Assembly (NCBI RefSeq): GCF_014648815.1
Contig: NZ_BMRV01000002.1
Location: forward strand, 620,001-684,000
DNA length: 64,000 bases
Direction of reading: 5' to 3'
Origin: Streptomyces flaveolus
GTDB lineage: Bacteria > Actinomycetota > Actinomycetes > Streptomycetales > Streptomycetaceae
The notes beneath the pieces are model-generated. The model searched no databases. It saw only the letters and a program-made list of their open reading frames with translations, and was not told the DNA's origin. This document shows positions 1-8,896 of this stretch, in pieces. Position 1 is the stretch's first letter. Each line of letters opens with the position of its first letter. The translations under genes were made by a program, and so were the position numbers.

Positions 1-1937
1 TGCAGGGTCATCAGGGTGACGACGCCGTCGCCGTCCTCCTCGTCGGGGATCTGGTCGGAGTCGGCGACCAGCGCGACCCGCTCCAGGAAGTCGGCCAGCG
101 TGCCGGCGCTCTCCCCCTCGGCCTCGGCCCGCTCCTGCTCGAACTCCAGGGCGACGGCGGCGAGTTCCTGGAGGTTCTCGATGCGGGTCTCGTCCTGCGG
201 GTCGGTGGAGGACTGCAACTCGGCGAGGTAACCGGTGCGTTCGAGGATGGCCTCCAGCACGGTCGCCGGTCCGGCGCCGGACTCGACGATCGTGCGGAGG
301 TCCTCCATGAGCGCGTTGAACCGCTTGACGGCGTTCGCGGAGCGCGCGGCCATGCCGTACGCCTCGTCCACGCGGCGCAGCGCCTGCGGGAAGCTGATCT
401 TCTCCCGCTGGGCGAGCGCGTCGATCATCGCCTCTGCGCGGTCGCCGATGCCGCGCTTGGGGACGTTGAGGATGCGGCGCAGCGGCACCGAGTCCTCGGG
501 GTTGGCCAGGACGCGCAGGTAGGCCAGGACGTCCCGGACCTCCTTGCGCTCGTAGAAGCGGACGCCGCCGACGACCTTGTAGGGCAGGCCGACGCGGATG
601 AACACTTCCTCGAAGACACGGGACTGGGCGTTGGTGCGGTAGAACACGGCGACGTCGCCGGCCCGGGCCTCGCCCGCGTCCGTGAGGCGGTCTATCTCGT
701 CGGCGACGAACTGGGCCTCGTCGTGCTCGGTGTCGGCGACGTACCCGGTGATCTGCGAACCCGCGCCCTGATTGGTCCACAGGTTCTTGGGGCGGCGGGA
801 CTCGTTGCGCTCGATGACCGCGTTGGCCGCGCTCAGGATCGTCTGGGTGGAGCGGTAGTTCTGCTCCAGCAGGATCGTCGTGGCGTCCGGGTAGTCCTCC
901 TCGAACTGGAGGATGTTGCGGATGGTGGCGCCGCGGAAGGCGTAGATCGACTGGTCGGCGTCGCCCACCACGCACAGCTCGGCGGGCGGGACCTCGGCTT
1001 CGGGCGGCACGTCGACGGGGTGCTCCGAGGTGCCGACGAGCTCGCGCACGAGGGCGTACTGGGCGTGGTTGGTGTCCTGGTACTCGTCGACCAGGACGTG
1101 CCGGAAGCGGCGGCGGTAGTGCTCGGCGACGTCCGGGAAGGCGCGGAGCAGGTTGACCGTGGTCATGATCAGGTCGTCGAAGTCGAGGGCGTTGGCCTCG
1201 CGCAGCCGCGACTGGTACATCGCGTAGGCCTGGGCGAGGGTCTTCTCGAAACCGTCGGCGGCCTGGGCGGCGAAGTCCTCCTCGTCGATCAGCTCGTTCT
1301 TGAGGTTGCTGATCTTGGCGCTGAAGGACTTGGGCGGGAAGCGCTTGGGGTCGAGGTCCAGGTCGCGGCAGACCAGCGCCATCAGGCGCTTGGAGTCGGC
1401 GGCGTCGTAGATCGAGAACGACGACGTGAAGCCGAGCCTCTTGGACTCGCGGCGCAGGATGCGGACGCATGCGCTGTGGAAGGTCATCACCCACATCGCG
1501 TTGGCGCGCGGGCCGACGAGCTGCTCGACGCGCTCCTTCATCTCGCCCGCGGCCTTGTTGGTGAAGGTGATCGCGAGGATCTGCCCGGGATGGACGCCCC
1601 GCTCGCCCAGCAGGTGGGCGATGCGGTGGGTGAGCACCCGGGTCTTGCCGGAGCCGGCGCCGGCCACGATGAGCAGCGGGGAGCCGGAGTGCACGACGGC
1701 GGCGCGCTGGTTGTCGTTCAGCCCATCCAGGAGCGCGGCCGGGTCCAGGACGGGGCGCGGGGCGCCGTCCCGGTAGTACGGGTCCCGGTCCGGCGGCGCG
1801 TCGAACTTCCCGCCGAACAGATCGTGCGGAACCGGCTCCGTCACGTGATCGTCCTCGGGCGGCGGCGGGGGTTCCTCCTCGTGACCGCGCGGGGTCTGGA
1901 GGCTCGCCAGGAAGCTTTCGTCAAAGAGGCTGCTCAT
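1..1937 (-). CDS. pcrA: ATP-dependent DNA helicase PcrA/UvrD (C-terminus cut off by the window edge)
   Basis: Superfamily 1A 3'-5' DNA helicase acting in nucleotide excision repair and in clearing RecA or stalled polymerase. About 645 residues are visible; family members run to roughly 720-830, so the C-terminus lies off the left edge. After a Pro/Glu-rich N-terminal extension the order is LNDNQRAAV, Walker A AGAGSGKT, TFTNKAA (motif Ia), LDFDDL, VDEYQDTN (motif II), GDADQSIYAFRGA (motif III), LEQNYRST (motif IV). The ATG at 1937 begins MSSLFDESF. The gene is divergent from the NlpC/P60 gene, with about 400 bp between them holding both promoters and a riboswitch-like leader. Function is certain at family level. 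Confidence 0.95.
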   Translation of the reverse strand, partial: MSSLFDESFLASLQTPRGHEEEPPPPPEDDHVTEPVPHDLFGGKFDAPPDRDPYYRDGAPRPVLDPAALLDGLNDNQRAAVVHSGSPLLIVAGAGSGKTRVLTHRIAHLLGERGVHPGQILAITFTNKAAGEMKERVEQLVGPRANAMWVMTFHSACVRILRRESKRLGFTSSFSIYDAADSKRLMALVCRDLDLDPKRFPPKSFSAKISNLKNELIDEEDFAAQAADGFEKTLAQAYAMYQSRLREANALDFDDLIMTTVNLLRAFPDVAEHYRRRFRHVLVDEYQDTNHAQYALVRELVGTSEHPVDVPPEAEVPPAELCVVGDADQSIYAFRGATIRNILQFEEDYPDATTILLEQNYRSTQTILSAANAVIERNESRRPKNLWTNQGAGSQITGYVADTEHDEAQFVADEIDRLTDAGEARAGDVAVFYRTNAQSRVFEEVFIRVGLPYKVVGGVRFYERKEVRDVLAYLRVLANPEDSVPLRRILNVPKRGIGDRAEAMIDALAQREKISFPQALRRVDEAYGMAARSANAVKRFNALMEDLRTIVESGAGPATVLEAILERTGYLAELQSSTDPQDETRIENLQELAAVALEFEQERAEAEGESAGTLADFLERVALVADSDQIPDEEDGDGVVTLMTL

Positions 1938-2184
1938 CGCTCTCCGAGTCTAGGGCGCCCCACCGACAACCGGCTGCCACCCCGGAAAATGGCCGGCATC
2001 GCGGAGGTCGGGACTCTCGGAGCAGGCGCTATCACACGGAGTGACCCTCGCGCCGAAGGTCACGAAAATGTATCGGGCATATCACCCGGCAACCTTCCCA
2101 GGCGCCGCACGAGTTGGCTACGGTGCGGGACAGGTCGCACGCCCCCTCCGGCGAACGTCGCCGGGCCGCGCGGCCTCCGCCGAG

Positions 2185-2331
2185 TCCGGCGTGCCGCACG
2201 GCGCCTGGAGCCGGGGACCCGACCGAATTCCTGGGGTGAATCGGCCACCCGCCCTCGACGGGCGGTGCCGTAGGGCACACCTTCCGAGCCACACCGCCCG
2301 AACCCTCCCCCGGTAGGCGGAGCACGGAAGG
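2185..2331 (+). ncRNA. c-di-AMP riboswitch (ydaO/yuaA family), apparently a shortened variant
   Basis: The leader of the downstream wall hydrolase holds the signature blocks of actinobacterial ydaO-type riboswitches: GGAGCCGGGGACCC near 2203, CTGGGGTGAATCGG near 2231, GCCGTAGGGCA near 2267, then CCGAACCC ... CCGGTAGGCGGAG just before the GGAAGGAG ribosome binding site. In Streptomyces this class controls peptidoglycan hydrolases (rpfA and NlpC/P60 genes) and turns expression down when c-di-AMP binds. The segment between CCGAACCC and CCGGTAGGC is only a few bases, whereas homologues I remember carry GTCAGCTAA there. Boundaries are approximate; a covariance search would settle them. Confidence 0.8.
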
Positions 2332-2342
2332 AGTCGCCTCCC

Positions 2343-3539
2343 TTGGCGTCGCACCGCAAGTCGCGCCCCACCGGTACGCGCGTAGCAGGCATACGGACCC
2401 CCGCCCTCGCCACGGCGGCCCTCACCTCCGTCGCCCTGCTGTCCCAGACGGCCGACGCCGTACCGTCGGACGACCGGCCCACCCTCGAAGAGGTCGAGAA
2501 GAAGGTCGACGACCTCTACCGCCAGGCCGGGTCGGCGACCGAGAAGTACAACGCGGCGAAGGAGAGGACCGCGAAGCAGCGCGAGCGCGTCGACACCCTC
2601 CTCGACGACGTCGCCCAGCGCACCCAGAAGCTCAACGAGGCCCGCGAGGAGCTGGGCTCCTACGCCTCCGCGCAGTACCGCACGGGCGGCCTGGTCCCGT
2701 CGACCGCGACCTTCCTGCTCGCGGACTCACCGCAGGACTACGTCGACCAGAGCCAGCTGATGAACCGGCTCACCGGGCGCCAGAAGGACGCGGTCGACGA
2801 CTACGTCACCCAGCAGTCCGAGACGATGAAGAAGCGCCGGGAGGCCACCGAGAGCCTCGAGACGCTCACCGAGTCGCAGAACGACCTGAAGCAGGCCAAG
2901 GCCACGGTCCAGAAGAAGCTCACCTCCGCGCGCGAGCTGCTGTCGACGCTGACCGCCGAGGAGAAGGCCCGGCTCGCGGCGATCGAGAAGAAGAAGCAGG
3001 AGGAGGCCGCCCGCAAGGCCGCCGAGCTCGCCCGGCAGCAGGCGCAGGAGCGGGAGCGGCAGGAGCAGGCGGCCCAGCAGGAGAGCGACAGCTCGACAGG
3101 TTCCCCCGGCTCCGCCGGCACGTCCGGTGCGGCCACCGGCGGCACGGGAACCGGCTCCTCCGCGCCGGACCCCTCGTACGGCACCAAGGCCGAGAAGGCG
3201 CTCGCCTTCGCCCGCGCCCAGATCGGCAAGCCGTACGTCTGGGGCGCCACGGGCCCCGGCTCCTACGACTGCTCCGGTCTCACCCAGGCCGCCTGGAAGG
3301 CCGCGGGCGTGACGCTACCGCGCACCACCTACGACCAGGTCGACGCCGGCACGACGGTCTCCATCACCCAGGCACAACCCGGTGACCTGGTCTTCTTCTA
3401 CGACGACATCAGCCACGTCGGCATCTACATCGGCAACGGCATGATGATCCACGCCCCGAAGCCGGGCGCGTACGTCCGCGAGGAGTCGGTCTACTACGAC
3501 GGAGAGTCGTCGATCCACAGCGTGGTGCGTCCGGCCTGA
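2343..3539 (+). CDS. Secreted NlpC/P60 peptidoglycan endopeptidase with coiled coil
   Basis: RipA-like cell wall hydrolase that cuts the peptide stem of peptidoglycan outside the membrane. 398 aa: basic start and hydrophobic segment (signal peptide to about residue 40), a long alpha-helical coiled coil (about 45-240), a Gly/Ser/Thr linker, then NlpC/P60 (about 275-398) with YDCSGLTQAAW (catalytic Cys), ISHVGIYIG (catalytic His) and MMIHAP. The TTG at 2343 is chosen because GGAAGGAG precedes it by about 10 nt and no better start leads into the signal peptide. Expression should follow the c-di-AMP riboswitch-like leader. A paralogue of the same build lies at 5231-6280. Confidence 0.93.
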   Translation: MASHRKSRPTGTRVAGIRTPALATAALTSVALLSQTADAVPSDDRPTLEEVEKKVDDLYRQAGSATEKYNAAKERTAKQRERVDTLLDDVAQRTQKLNEAREELGSYASAQYRTGGLVPSTATFLLADSPQDYVDQSQLMNRLTGRQKDAVDDYVTQQSETMKKRREATESLETLTESQNDLKQAKATVQKKLTSARELLSTLTAEEKARLAAIEKKKQEEAARKAAELARQQAQERERQEQAAQQESDSSTGSPGSAGTSGAATGGTGTGSSAPDPSYGTKAEKALAFARAQIGKPYVWGATGPGSYDCSGLTQAAWKAAGVTLPRTTYDQVDAGTTVSITQAQPGDLVFFYDDISHVGIYIGNGMMIHAPKPGAYVREESVYYDGESSIHSVVRPA

Positions 3540-3565
3540 CGCGCGGCGATCTCTAGCATCGACCC

Positions 3566-4585
3566 ATGTCATCCGGCACCTGTCACCCTCTGCGCGCCTG
3601 GTGGGCGCAGCGTCCGCCGGCGGCCGGGGCCGCGGTGATGGCGACCGGCATCCTGTCGGTCGGCCTGCACCTGACGCACCACGAGCTGCTGTCCGGCATC
3701 GCGCTGGTGCTCGCCTGTGCCGCGTGGCTGGCGCTCGCGGCGAACTTCGTCTCGCTGCTGCTGTCCGACCGGGCGAAGTGGGTGACGCAGGCGGGGACGC
3801 CGGGCGCGCTCACGGCCGTCGCCGCGACGACCGTGCTGGGCACCCGTTTCTCGTTGCTCGGCTGGACGGCCCTGGCGGCGGCGCTGCTGGCACTGGCCGC
3901 GCTGCTGTGGCCCGGGCTGCTGCTGGTGGTCGTGCAGCACTGGGAGCGGCGGATGCCGGGGGCGGTCTTCCTGGGCTGCGTGGCGACGGAGGGCCTCGCC
4001 GTGCTGGGGGCCACGCTGGCCGCGGCCACCTCGACGGCCTGGCTCGCGCACGCGGCGCTGGTGCCGTTCTGGCTGGGGCTCGTGCTCTACACCATCGCGC
4101 TGTTCCGTTTCGACCCGCGGCAGGTGGCCCGCGGCGCGGGGGACCACTGGGTCGCGGGCGGCGCGCTCGCCATCTCGGCGCTCGCGGGGGCCAAGCTGCT
4201 CGCCGCGGCCGGCACCGGGATGTACCTGTGGAACGGCGACGCCGGTGCCGTGCTGCACGACGCGACGGTCGCCCTGCTGGCGCTCGACCTCGCGTGGTAC
4301 GTCGTCCTGCTCGTCTGCGAGCTCGTGTGGCCCCGCCCCCGCTACGACGTGCGCCGCTGGTCGACCGTCTTCCCCCTCGGCATGACGGCGGCGGCGACGC
4401 TGTCCGTCGCCGCCGTCGTGGACGTCCCGTGGCTGGAGGGGCCCGGTCAGGCCCTGGTGTGGATCGCGGTGGCCGCGTGGCTGGCGGTCGCCGTGGGGGC
4501 GGTCGCCTCGGCCCGGTCCGGGCTGCGGTCCGCTTCGGCGGTGGCCGCGGGCGTCGCGGACATCAGGTCCACAACACGGCGATGA
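3566..4585 (+). CDS. TDT-family (tellurite resistance/dicarboxylate, SLAC1-like) membrane transporter
   Basis: 339 aa, nearly all hydrophobic, with about ten predicted helices. The opening AVMATGILSVGLHL matches the GxGI(L/V)S-type first-helix pattern of tellurite-resistance/C4-dicarboxylate/malic acid transporters, and the layout fits the SLAC1/TehA fold. It probably moves small organic acids or anions across the cytoplasmic membrane; the substrate cannot be read from sequence. It starts 27 bp after the NlpC/P60 stop, so it may be cotranscribed. Its 3' end overlaps the convergent small membrane protein gene by 23 bp. Confidence 0.75.
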   Translation: MSSGTCHPLRAWWAQRPPAAGAAVMATGILSVGLHLTHHELLSGIALVLACAAWLALAANFVSLLLSDRAKWVTQAGTPGALTAVAATTVLGTRFSLLGWTALAAALLALAALLWPGLLLVVVQHWERRMPGAVFLGCVATEGLAVLGATLAAATSTAWLAHAALVPFWLGLVLYTIALFRFDPRQVARGAGDHWVAGGALAISALAGAKLLAAAGTGMYLWNGDAGAVLHDATVALLALDLAWYVVLLVCELVWPRPRYDVRRWSTVFPLGMTAAATLSVAAVVDVPWLEGPGQALVWIAVAAWLAVAVGAVASARSGLRSASAVAAGVADIRSTTRR

Positions 4586-4916
4586 AGATGTTCACCAGCG
4601 TCAGCAGGCCGACGAGGCCGAACAGCGGCTTGTCCACCTTCTCGTCGTCGCGCTTCACGTAGACGAGGCCGAGGATCACGATCAGCACGGCCAGCTTCAC
4701 GCCGATCTTGACGTTGTCGACCGCGTAGTCCTGGGCCTGGTTGAGGCCGACCAGGACCGCTCCGGTGACCAGCATCGTCAGGGCGCCGTGCAGCATGGCC
4801 GGGGTGAAGCGGGCGGTGCCCTGGCCCATCGCCTTCATCTGGGTCAGGAAGCCGCCGAGCAGCGCTCCGATGCCGATGATGTGCAGACCGACGAAGAGGT
4901 GGATGAGTACGTCCAT
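4563..4916 (-). CDS. Small four-helix integral membrane protein of unknown function
   Basis: 117 aa with four hydrophobic helices: about 5-25 (HLFVGLHIIGIGALLGGF), 40-62, 68-88 and 96-115. A short charged loop (KRDDEKVDK) sits between helices 3 and 4. The protein resembles conserved actinobacterial integral membrane proteins without assigned function. The ATG at 4916 starts MDVLIHLFVG. It is convergent with the TDT transporter (23-bp overlap) and flanked on the other side by a 314-bp gene-free stretch. No catalytic or ligand motif is visible. Confidence 0.75.
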   Translation of the reverse strand: MDVLIHLFVGLHIIGIGALLGGFLTQMKAMGQGTARFTPAMLHGALTMLVTGAVLVGLNQAQDYAVDNVKIGVKLAVLIVILGLVYVKRDDEKVDKPLFGLVGLLTLVNIFIAVLWT

Positions 4917-5230
4917 GAGGCCGGAGCCTAATCAGCGGCCGGACACGCTCCGACACCGGCCCGCCCGGCCCGAGAGGGCACGGTCGCATATATGCGCCCC
5001 ATAGCAGCTCCTCGTCCCCCCATGCCCCCGATCCGGCATTTCGATCATCACCCTGCGTGAAGAGGACGGCCTCCTGCCCGGTCCGCGGTCACCTACGGTC
5101 GGCCGCCGGTCCGGTACCGCCAGTTCCGCGCAATCCGTCACCGGCTCGTTACCCACCGGCCTAGCGTCCTTCCGCAGGCGACCGGTCCGAGCAGCGGCCG
5201 GCGCACGGCACGGAAGGACGTGGATCCCTG
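4917..5230. other. Gene-free 314-bp divergent promoter region
   Basis: Separates the small membrane protein gene (leftward) from the second NlpC/P60 gene (rightward). GGAAGGA near 5211 is the likely ribosome binding site for the GTG at 5231. Unlike the first NlpC/P60 gene, I see no ydaO-type riboswitch blocks here. No convincing hairpin or ORF was found. Confidence 0.5.
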
Positions 5231-6280
5231 GTGGCAGCGCATCGCAGGCCACGGAGGCGCCCCGCGGGCAACGGGACAGCCGCCCGCACCGCGGTCACGG
5301 TCACCCTCGCGGGCGCCGCCACCGCGGCCGGGCTGGCCGGGACCGGGCACGCCGATCCCGAGCCGACGCCGGCGCAGGTCAGGGCCAGGGTCGACAAGCT
5401 GTACCAGGAGGCGGAGGTCGCCACCGAGAAGTACAACGGCGCCAAGGAGAAGGCCGACGCCGCCGAGCGGCGCCTGGAGGAGCTGCGGGACGAGGTGGCC
5501 CGCAAGCAGGACCGGCTGAACGCGACGCGGGAGACGCTGGGCTCGGTCGCGGCGGCGCAGTACCGCAGCGGCGGCCTCGACCCGGCCCTGCAGCTCGTGC
5601 TCTCCGCCGACCCCGACCGGTATCTGGAGAACGCCGCGTTCGTCGAGCGGGTGGGCAGCCGGCAGACGGCCGCCGTCGGCCGGGCACGCAAGGAACTGCG
5701 GGACGTCGAGCAGCTGCGCGGGGCCGCCCGGATCGAGCTGACCTCGCTGACGTCGCGGCGGGCCGAGCTGGAACGGCACCGCACCACCATCACCGGCAAG
5801 CTGGAGACGGCACGCCGCCTGCTGTCCCGGCTGACGGCCGGGGAACGCGCCCGCCTCACCCCCGGCACCGACCGCGCCACCCGCACGGCGGGCGCCCGCG
5901 AGGGCCTGGCGGCTTCCGCCGAGGCGCCGAACTCCCGCGCCGCGGCGGCCGTCGCGTACGCCTACCAGAAGCTCGGCAGCCCCTATGTGTGGGGCGCGAC
6001 CGGCCCGAACGCCTTCGACTGCTCGGGCCTGACCCAGGCCGCCTACCGCGCCGCCGGCGTCTCCCTCCCCCGCACGACGTACGCCCAGATCGGCGCGGGC
6101 CGCCGCGTCTCCCGCGCGGAACTCGTCCCCGGGGACCTGGTCTTCTTCTACTCCGGCATCAGTCACGTCGGCATCTACGTCGGCAACGGGCAGATGATCC
6201 ACGCCCCGAACCCCTCGGCGCCGGTCCGCCTCGCCCCCGTCGACACGATGCCGTTCGCGGGGGCCGCGCGGGTGGCGTGA
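5231..6280 (+). CDS. Secreted NlpC/P60 peptidoglycan endopeptidase, paralogue of the 2343 gene
   Basis: 349 aa, same plan as its neighbour: Arg-rich N-terminus and hydrophobic signal segment (to about residue 40), coiled coil (about 45-215), short linker, C-terminal NlpC/P60 domain (about 230-349) with FDCSGLTQAAY (catalytic Cys), ISHVGIYVG (catalytic His) and MIHAPNP. The stretch VYVGxxGPNAFDCSGLTQAA is nearly shared with the paralogue. The GTG at 5231 is used because GGAAGGA lies upstream and the signal peptide follows directly; the GTG at 5220 is out of frame. It lacks the c-di-AMP leader, so the two copies are probably regulated differently. Confidence 0.92.
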   Translation: MAAHRRPRRRPAGNGTAARTAVTVTLAGAATAAGLAGTGHADPEPTPAQVRARVDKLYQEAEVATEKYNGAKEKADAAERRLEELRDEVARKQDRLNATRETLGSVAAAQYRSGGLDPALQLVLSADPDRYLENAAFVERVGSRQTAAVGRARKELRDVEQLRGAARIELTSLTSRRAELERHRTTITGKLETARRLLSRLTAGERARLTPGTDRATRTAGAREGLAASAEAPNSRAAAAVAYAYQKLGSPYVWGATGPNAFDCSGLTQAAYRAAGVSLPRTTYAQIGAGRRVSRAELVPGDLVFFYSGISHVGIYVGNGQMIHAPNPSAPVRLAPVDTMPFAGAARVA

Positions 6281-6351
6281 GGCCCGCCCGCGGGAACCGA
6301 TGCGTGCGCGAACCCTTGCCACGCCTAAGGTCCAGGCCTACTCTCACGACC

Positions 6352-6369
6352 GGTGAAAGCGCTTTCTCA
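6352..6369. promoter_or_regulatory. Palindromic operator of LacI type upstream of the pectate lyase
   Basis: GTGAAAGCGCTTTCTC contains the perfect 12-bp palindrome GAAAGCGCTTTC centred between 6360 and 6361, about 235 bp before the pectate lyase start. Palindromes with central GCGC flanked by AAA/TTT are typical binding sites of LacI-family sugar regulators in actinobacteria. The rest of the 6281-6591 gap has no gene. Confidence 0.55.
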
Positions 6370-6591
6370 GTTGTCATGCTCAGCTCACTCATGCACCTTC
6401 TCGCATCTTTTCCGAGCTGAGGATGCATTCGAGCGGCCGCCACCCCCGCACGTCACCGCACCACGGAAGCAGGCACCTGGGGCTCGGAGAAACCGCTTAA
6501 TGCGACACGGGCGGCAACCTCCGGGCCCCGCCGAACCACCACCACAGCGAGCGGCGACCGCCGCCGTGCGAAGACGAAAGGCGAGGCGAGA

Positions 6592-8145
6592 ATGAGACGA
6601 CCAGTCGCCATAAGGCTCTCGGCCGCAGTGGGCACGCTGGCCCTGGCGGCCGCTACCACCGCGGTCCTGTCGGCGCCCGAGGCGTCGGCCGCGGCCGGCG
6701 GCGCCACCGGCTACGCGACACAGAACGGCGGAACCACCGGCGGCGCGGGCGGGCAGACCGTCCGTGCCACCACGGGCACCGCGATCCACCAGGCCCTGTG
6801 CAACCGCGCCTCCAGCAGCACCCCGATCGTCATCCAGGTCGAGGGCACCATCAACCACGGCAACACCAGCCAGGTCTCGGGCGGCAGTTGCAGCACGGCC
6901 GCGGACAAGATCGAGCTGAAGCAGATCAGCAACGTCACGATCGTCGGCGTCGGCAGCGGTGCCGTCTTCGACCAACTGGGCATCCACATCCGGGAGTCCA
7001 GCAACATCATCATCCAGAACGTGACCGTCCGGAACGTCAAGAAGTCCGGCTCGCCCCTGTCCAACGGCGGTGACGCCATCGGCATGGAGAGCGACGTCCG
7101 CAACGTGTGGGTCGACCACGCCACCCTGGAGGCGTCCGGCGGGGAGTCGGAGGGCTACGACGGCCTCTTCGACATGAAGGACAACACCCAGTACGTGACG
7201 CTGTCCTACAGCGTCCTGCGCAACTCCGGCCGCGGCGGCCTCATCGGCTCCAGCGAGAGCGACGTCTCCAACGGCTACGTCACCTTCCACCACAACCTGT
7301 ACGAGAACATCGACTCCCGCGCGCCCCTGCTGCGCGGCGGCATCGCCCACATCTACAACAACCACTACGCGCACCTGAACGAGTCCGGCATCAACTCCCG
7401 GGCCGGGGCGAAGGCCAGGGTCGACAACAACTACTTCGAGGACTCCAAGGACGTCCTCGGCACCTTCTACACCGACGCGGCCGGCTCCTGGCAGGTCAAC
7501 GGCAACATCTTCGACAACGTGACCTGGTCCGAGCCCGGCGAGGACAACAACCCGGCGGGTCCGAACCCCCAGTCCAACACCAGCGTCAGCATCCCGTACT
7601 CCTACAGCCTGGACGACGCGTCCTGCGTGCCGGGCATCGTGAGCCAGACGGCGGGCGCGAACAAGGGCCTGAAGGTGTCGGACGGCAGCTGCTCGGCCCA
7701 GTCCCCGGACCCGACGCCGGACCCCACCGACCCGACGCCGGACCCGACCGACCCCACACCCGACCCGACCGGGCCCAGCGGCACCAACCTCAGCCTCGGG
7801 GCCGGCGCCGACGGCTCCTCCAAGGCGAGCGGCACGAGCTACGGCAACGTGCGCGACGGCGACCTGAGCACCTACTGGTCACCGGCCGGCTCGACGGGCT
7901 CGATCTCCGTCAAGTGGGGCTCCGCGACCACCGTGTCGAAGGTCGTCATCAAGGAGGCGGCGGGCAGCTCGGGCGCCATCGGCTCCTGGAAGGTCGTCAA
8001 CGGTGACACCGGCGCCACCCTGACCTCGGGCAGCGGCGCGGGGGTCATCAGCTTCCCCGCGACCTCGCTGAAGAAGGTCACCTTCACGATCACCAGCGCG
8101 TCGGGCACCCCGAAGGTCGCCGAGTTCGAGACCTACGCCGGATAG
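6592..8145 (+). CDS. Secreted pectate lyase (PL1) with C-terminal discoidin-like binding domain
   Basis: Extracellular beta-helix lyase that cleaves polygalacturonate by beta-elimination with calcium. 517 aa: signal peptide (about 1-31), PL1 right-handed beta-helix (about 35-360) with repeated Asn-rich rungs (SNIIIQNVTVRN), GDAIGME, WVDHATLE, YDGLFDMK and the catalytic RAPLLR (RxPxxR pattern) near residue 243. A Pro/Asp/Thr linker of PDPTD repeats (about 372-398) leads to an F5/8 type C-like carbohydrate-binding domain (about 400-517; YGNVRDGDLSTYWSP, WGSATTVSKVVI). GGCGAG precedes the ATG. Probably repressed through the palindrome at 6352. It is a stand-alone secreted enzyme for plant debris. 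Confidence 0.93.
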   Translation: MRRPVAIRLSAAVGTLALAAATTAVLSAPEASAAAGGATGYATQNGGTTGGAGGQTVRATTGTAIHQALCNRASSSTPIVIQVEGTINHGNTSQVSGGSCSTAADKIELKQISNVTIVGVGSGAVFDQLGIHIRESSNIIIQNVTVRNVKKSGSPLSNGGDAIGMESDVRNVWVDHATLEASGGESEGYDGLFDMKDNTQYVTLSYSVLRNSGRGGLIGSSESDVSNGYVTFHHNLYENIDSRAPLLRGGIAHIYNNHYAHLNESGINSRAGAKARVDNNYFEDSKDVLGTFYTDAAGSWQVNGNIFDNVTWSEPGEDNNPAGPNPQSNTSVSIPYSYSLDDASCVPGIVSQTAGANKGLKVSDGSCSAQSPDPTPDPTDPTPDPTDPTPDPTGPSGTNLSLGAGADGSSKASGTSYGNVRDGDLSTYWSPAGSTGSISVKWGSATTVSKVVIKEAAGSSGAIGSWKVVNGDTGATLTSGSGAGVISFPATSLKKVTFTITSASGTPKVAEFETYAG

Positions 8146-8164
8146 CCGGACCGCCCACCGGGAC

Positions 8165-8194
8165 GCCCGCCGGCCGTCACACCAGCCGGCGGGC
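8165..8194. terminator. Bidirectional hairpin terminator between pectate lyase and response regulator
   Basis: GCCCGCCGGC / GCCGGCGGGC form a perfect 10-bp stem with a 10-nt loop. It sits in the convergent gap and overlaps the last codons and stop of the response regulator gene. Confidence 0.6.
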
Positions 8195-8896
8195 CGTCGC
8201 CCAGCGGGTCAGCTCGTGGCGGTTGGACAGCTGGAGCTTGCGGAGCACCGCGGAGACGTGGGACTCGACCGTCTTGACGGAGATGTACAGCTGCTTGGCG
8301 ATCTCCTTGTACGCGTAGCCGCGGGCGATCAGGCGCAGGACCTCGCGTTCCCGCTGGGTGAGGCGGTCGAGGTCCTCGTCGACCGGCGGGGCGTCGGTGG
8401 AGGCGAAGGCGTCCAGGACGAAGCCGGCCAGGCGCGGGGAGAAGACCGCGTCGCCCTCCTGGACACGGAAGATGGAGTCGATCAGGTCGGAGCCGGTGAT
8501 CGTCTTGGTGACGTAGCCGCGCGCGCCGCCGCGGATCACGCCGATCACGTCCTCCGCCGCGTCCGAGACGGACAGGGCGAGGAAACGGACGGGCCGCTCG
8601 GCGTCCGCCATCAAGGGGGCGCAGCGACGCAGGACCTCGACACCGCCGCCGCCCGGGAGGTGGACGTCGAGGAGGACCACCTCGGGCCGGGTCGCGGTGA
8701 TGACGGTGACGGCCTGGTCCACGTCGGCGGCCTCTCCGACGACCTCGACGCCGGTCTGCGCGGTCTGGCCGATCTCGGCCTGGACGCCGGTGCGGAACAT
8801 GCGGTGGTCGTCGACGAGGACCACGCGCACCCGGCGCTCCCCCGCACCGCCCTCCGCCGGTCCCGGCCCTGCGTTGCCCTCGGTCGCGTCGCTCAT
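8177..8896 (-). CDS. NarL/LuxR-family response regulator paired with the PspC-type sensor kinase
   Basis: 239 aa. The receiver domain (about 23-145) has the acidic pair VLVDDH at 28-31, the phosphoacceptor Asp at about 77 (VVLLDVHLPG) and the conserved Lys (YVTKTITG). The LuxR helix-turn-helix (about 172-232) reads LTQREREVLRLIARGYAYKEIAKQL ending in KTVESHVSAVLRKL (long run split here by ...). The ATG at 8896 overlaps the kinase stop by 4 nt (ATGA), which indicates translational coupling. It likely binds the ATCAGGG repeats in the divergent promoter beyond the kinase gene. Confidence 0.9.
   Translation of the reverse strand: MSDATEGNAGPGPAEGGAGERRVRVVLVDDHRMFRTGVQAEIGQTAQTGVEVVGEAADVDQAVTVITATRPEVVLLDVHLPGGGGVEVLRRCAPLMADAERPVRFLALSVSDAAEDVIGVIRGGARGYVTKTITGSDLIDSIFRVQEGDAVFSPRLAGFVLDAFASTDAPPVDEDLDRLTQREREVLRLIARGYAYKEIAKQLYISVKTVESHVSAVLRKLQLSNRHELTRWATARRLV

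Noticed and set aside
723..2273. 516-codon frame antisense to pcrA
   Set aside because: Shadow of the helicase gene; continues through the riboswitch-like leader without coding signals.
7707..7785. Short DNA repeats in the pectate lyase gene
   Set aside because: They encode the PDPTD linker and are a protein-level feature, not a mobile or CRISPR repeat.
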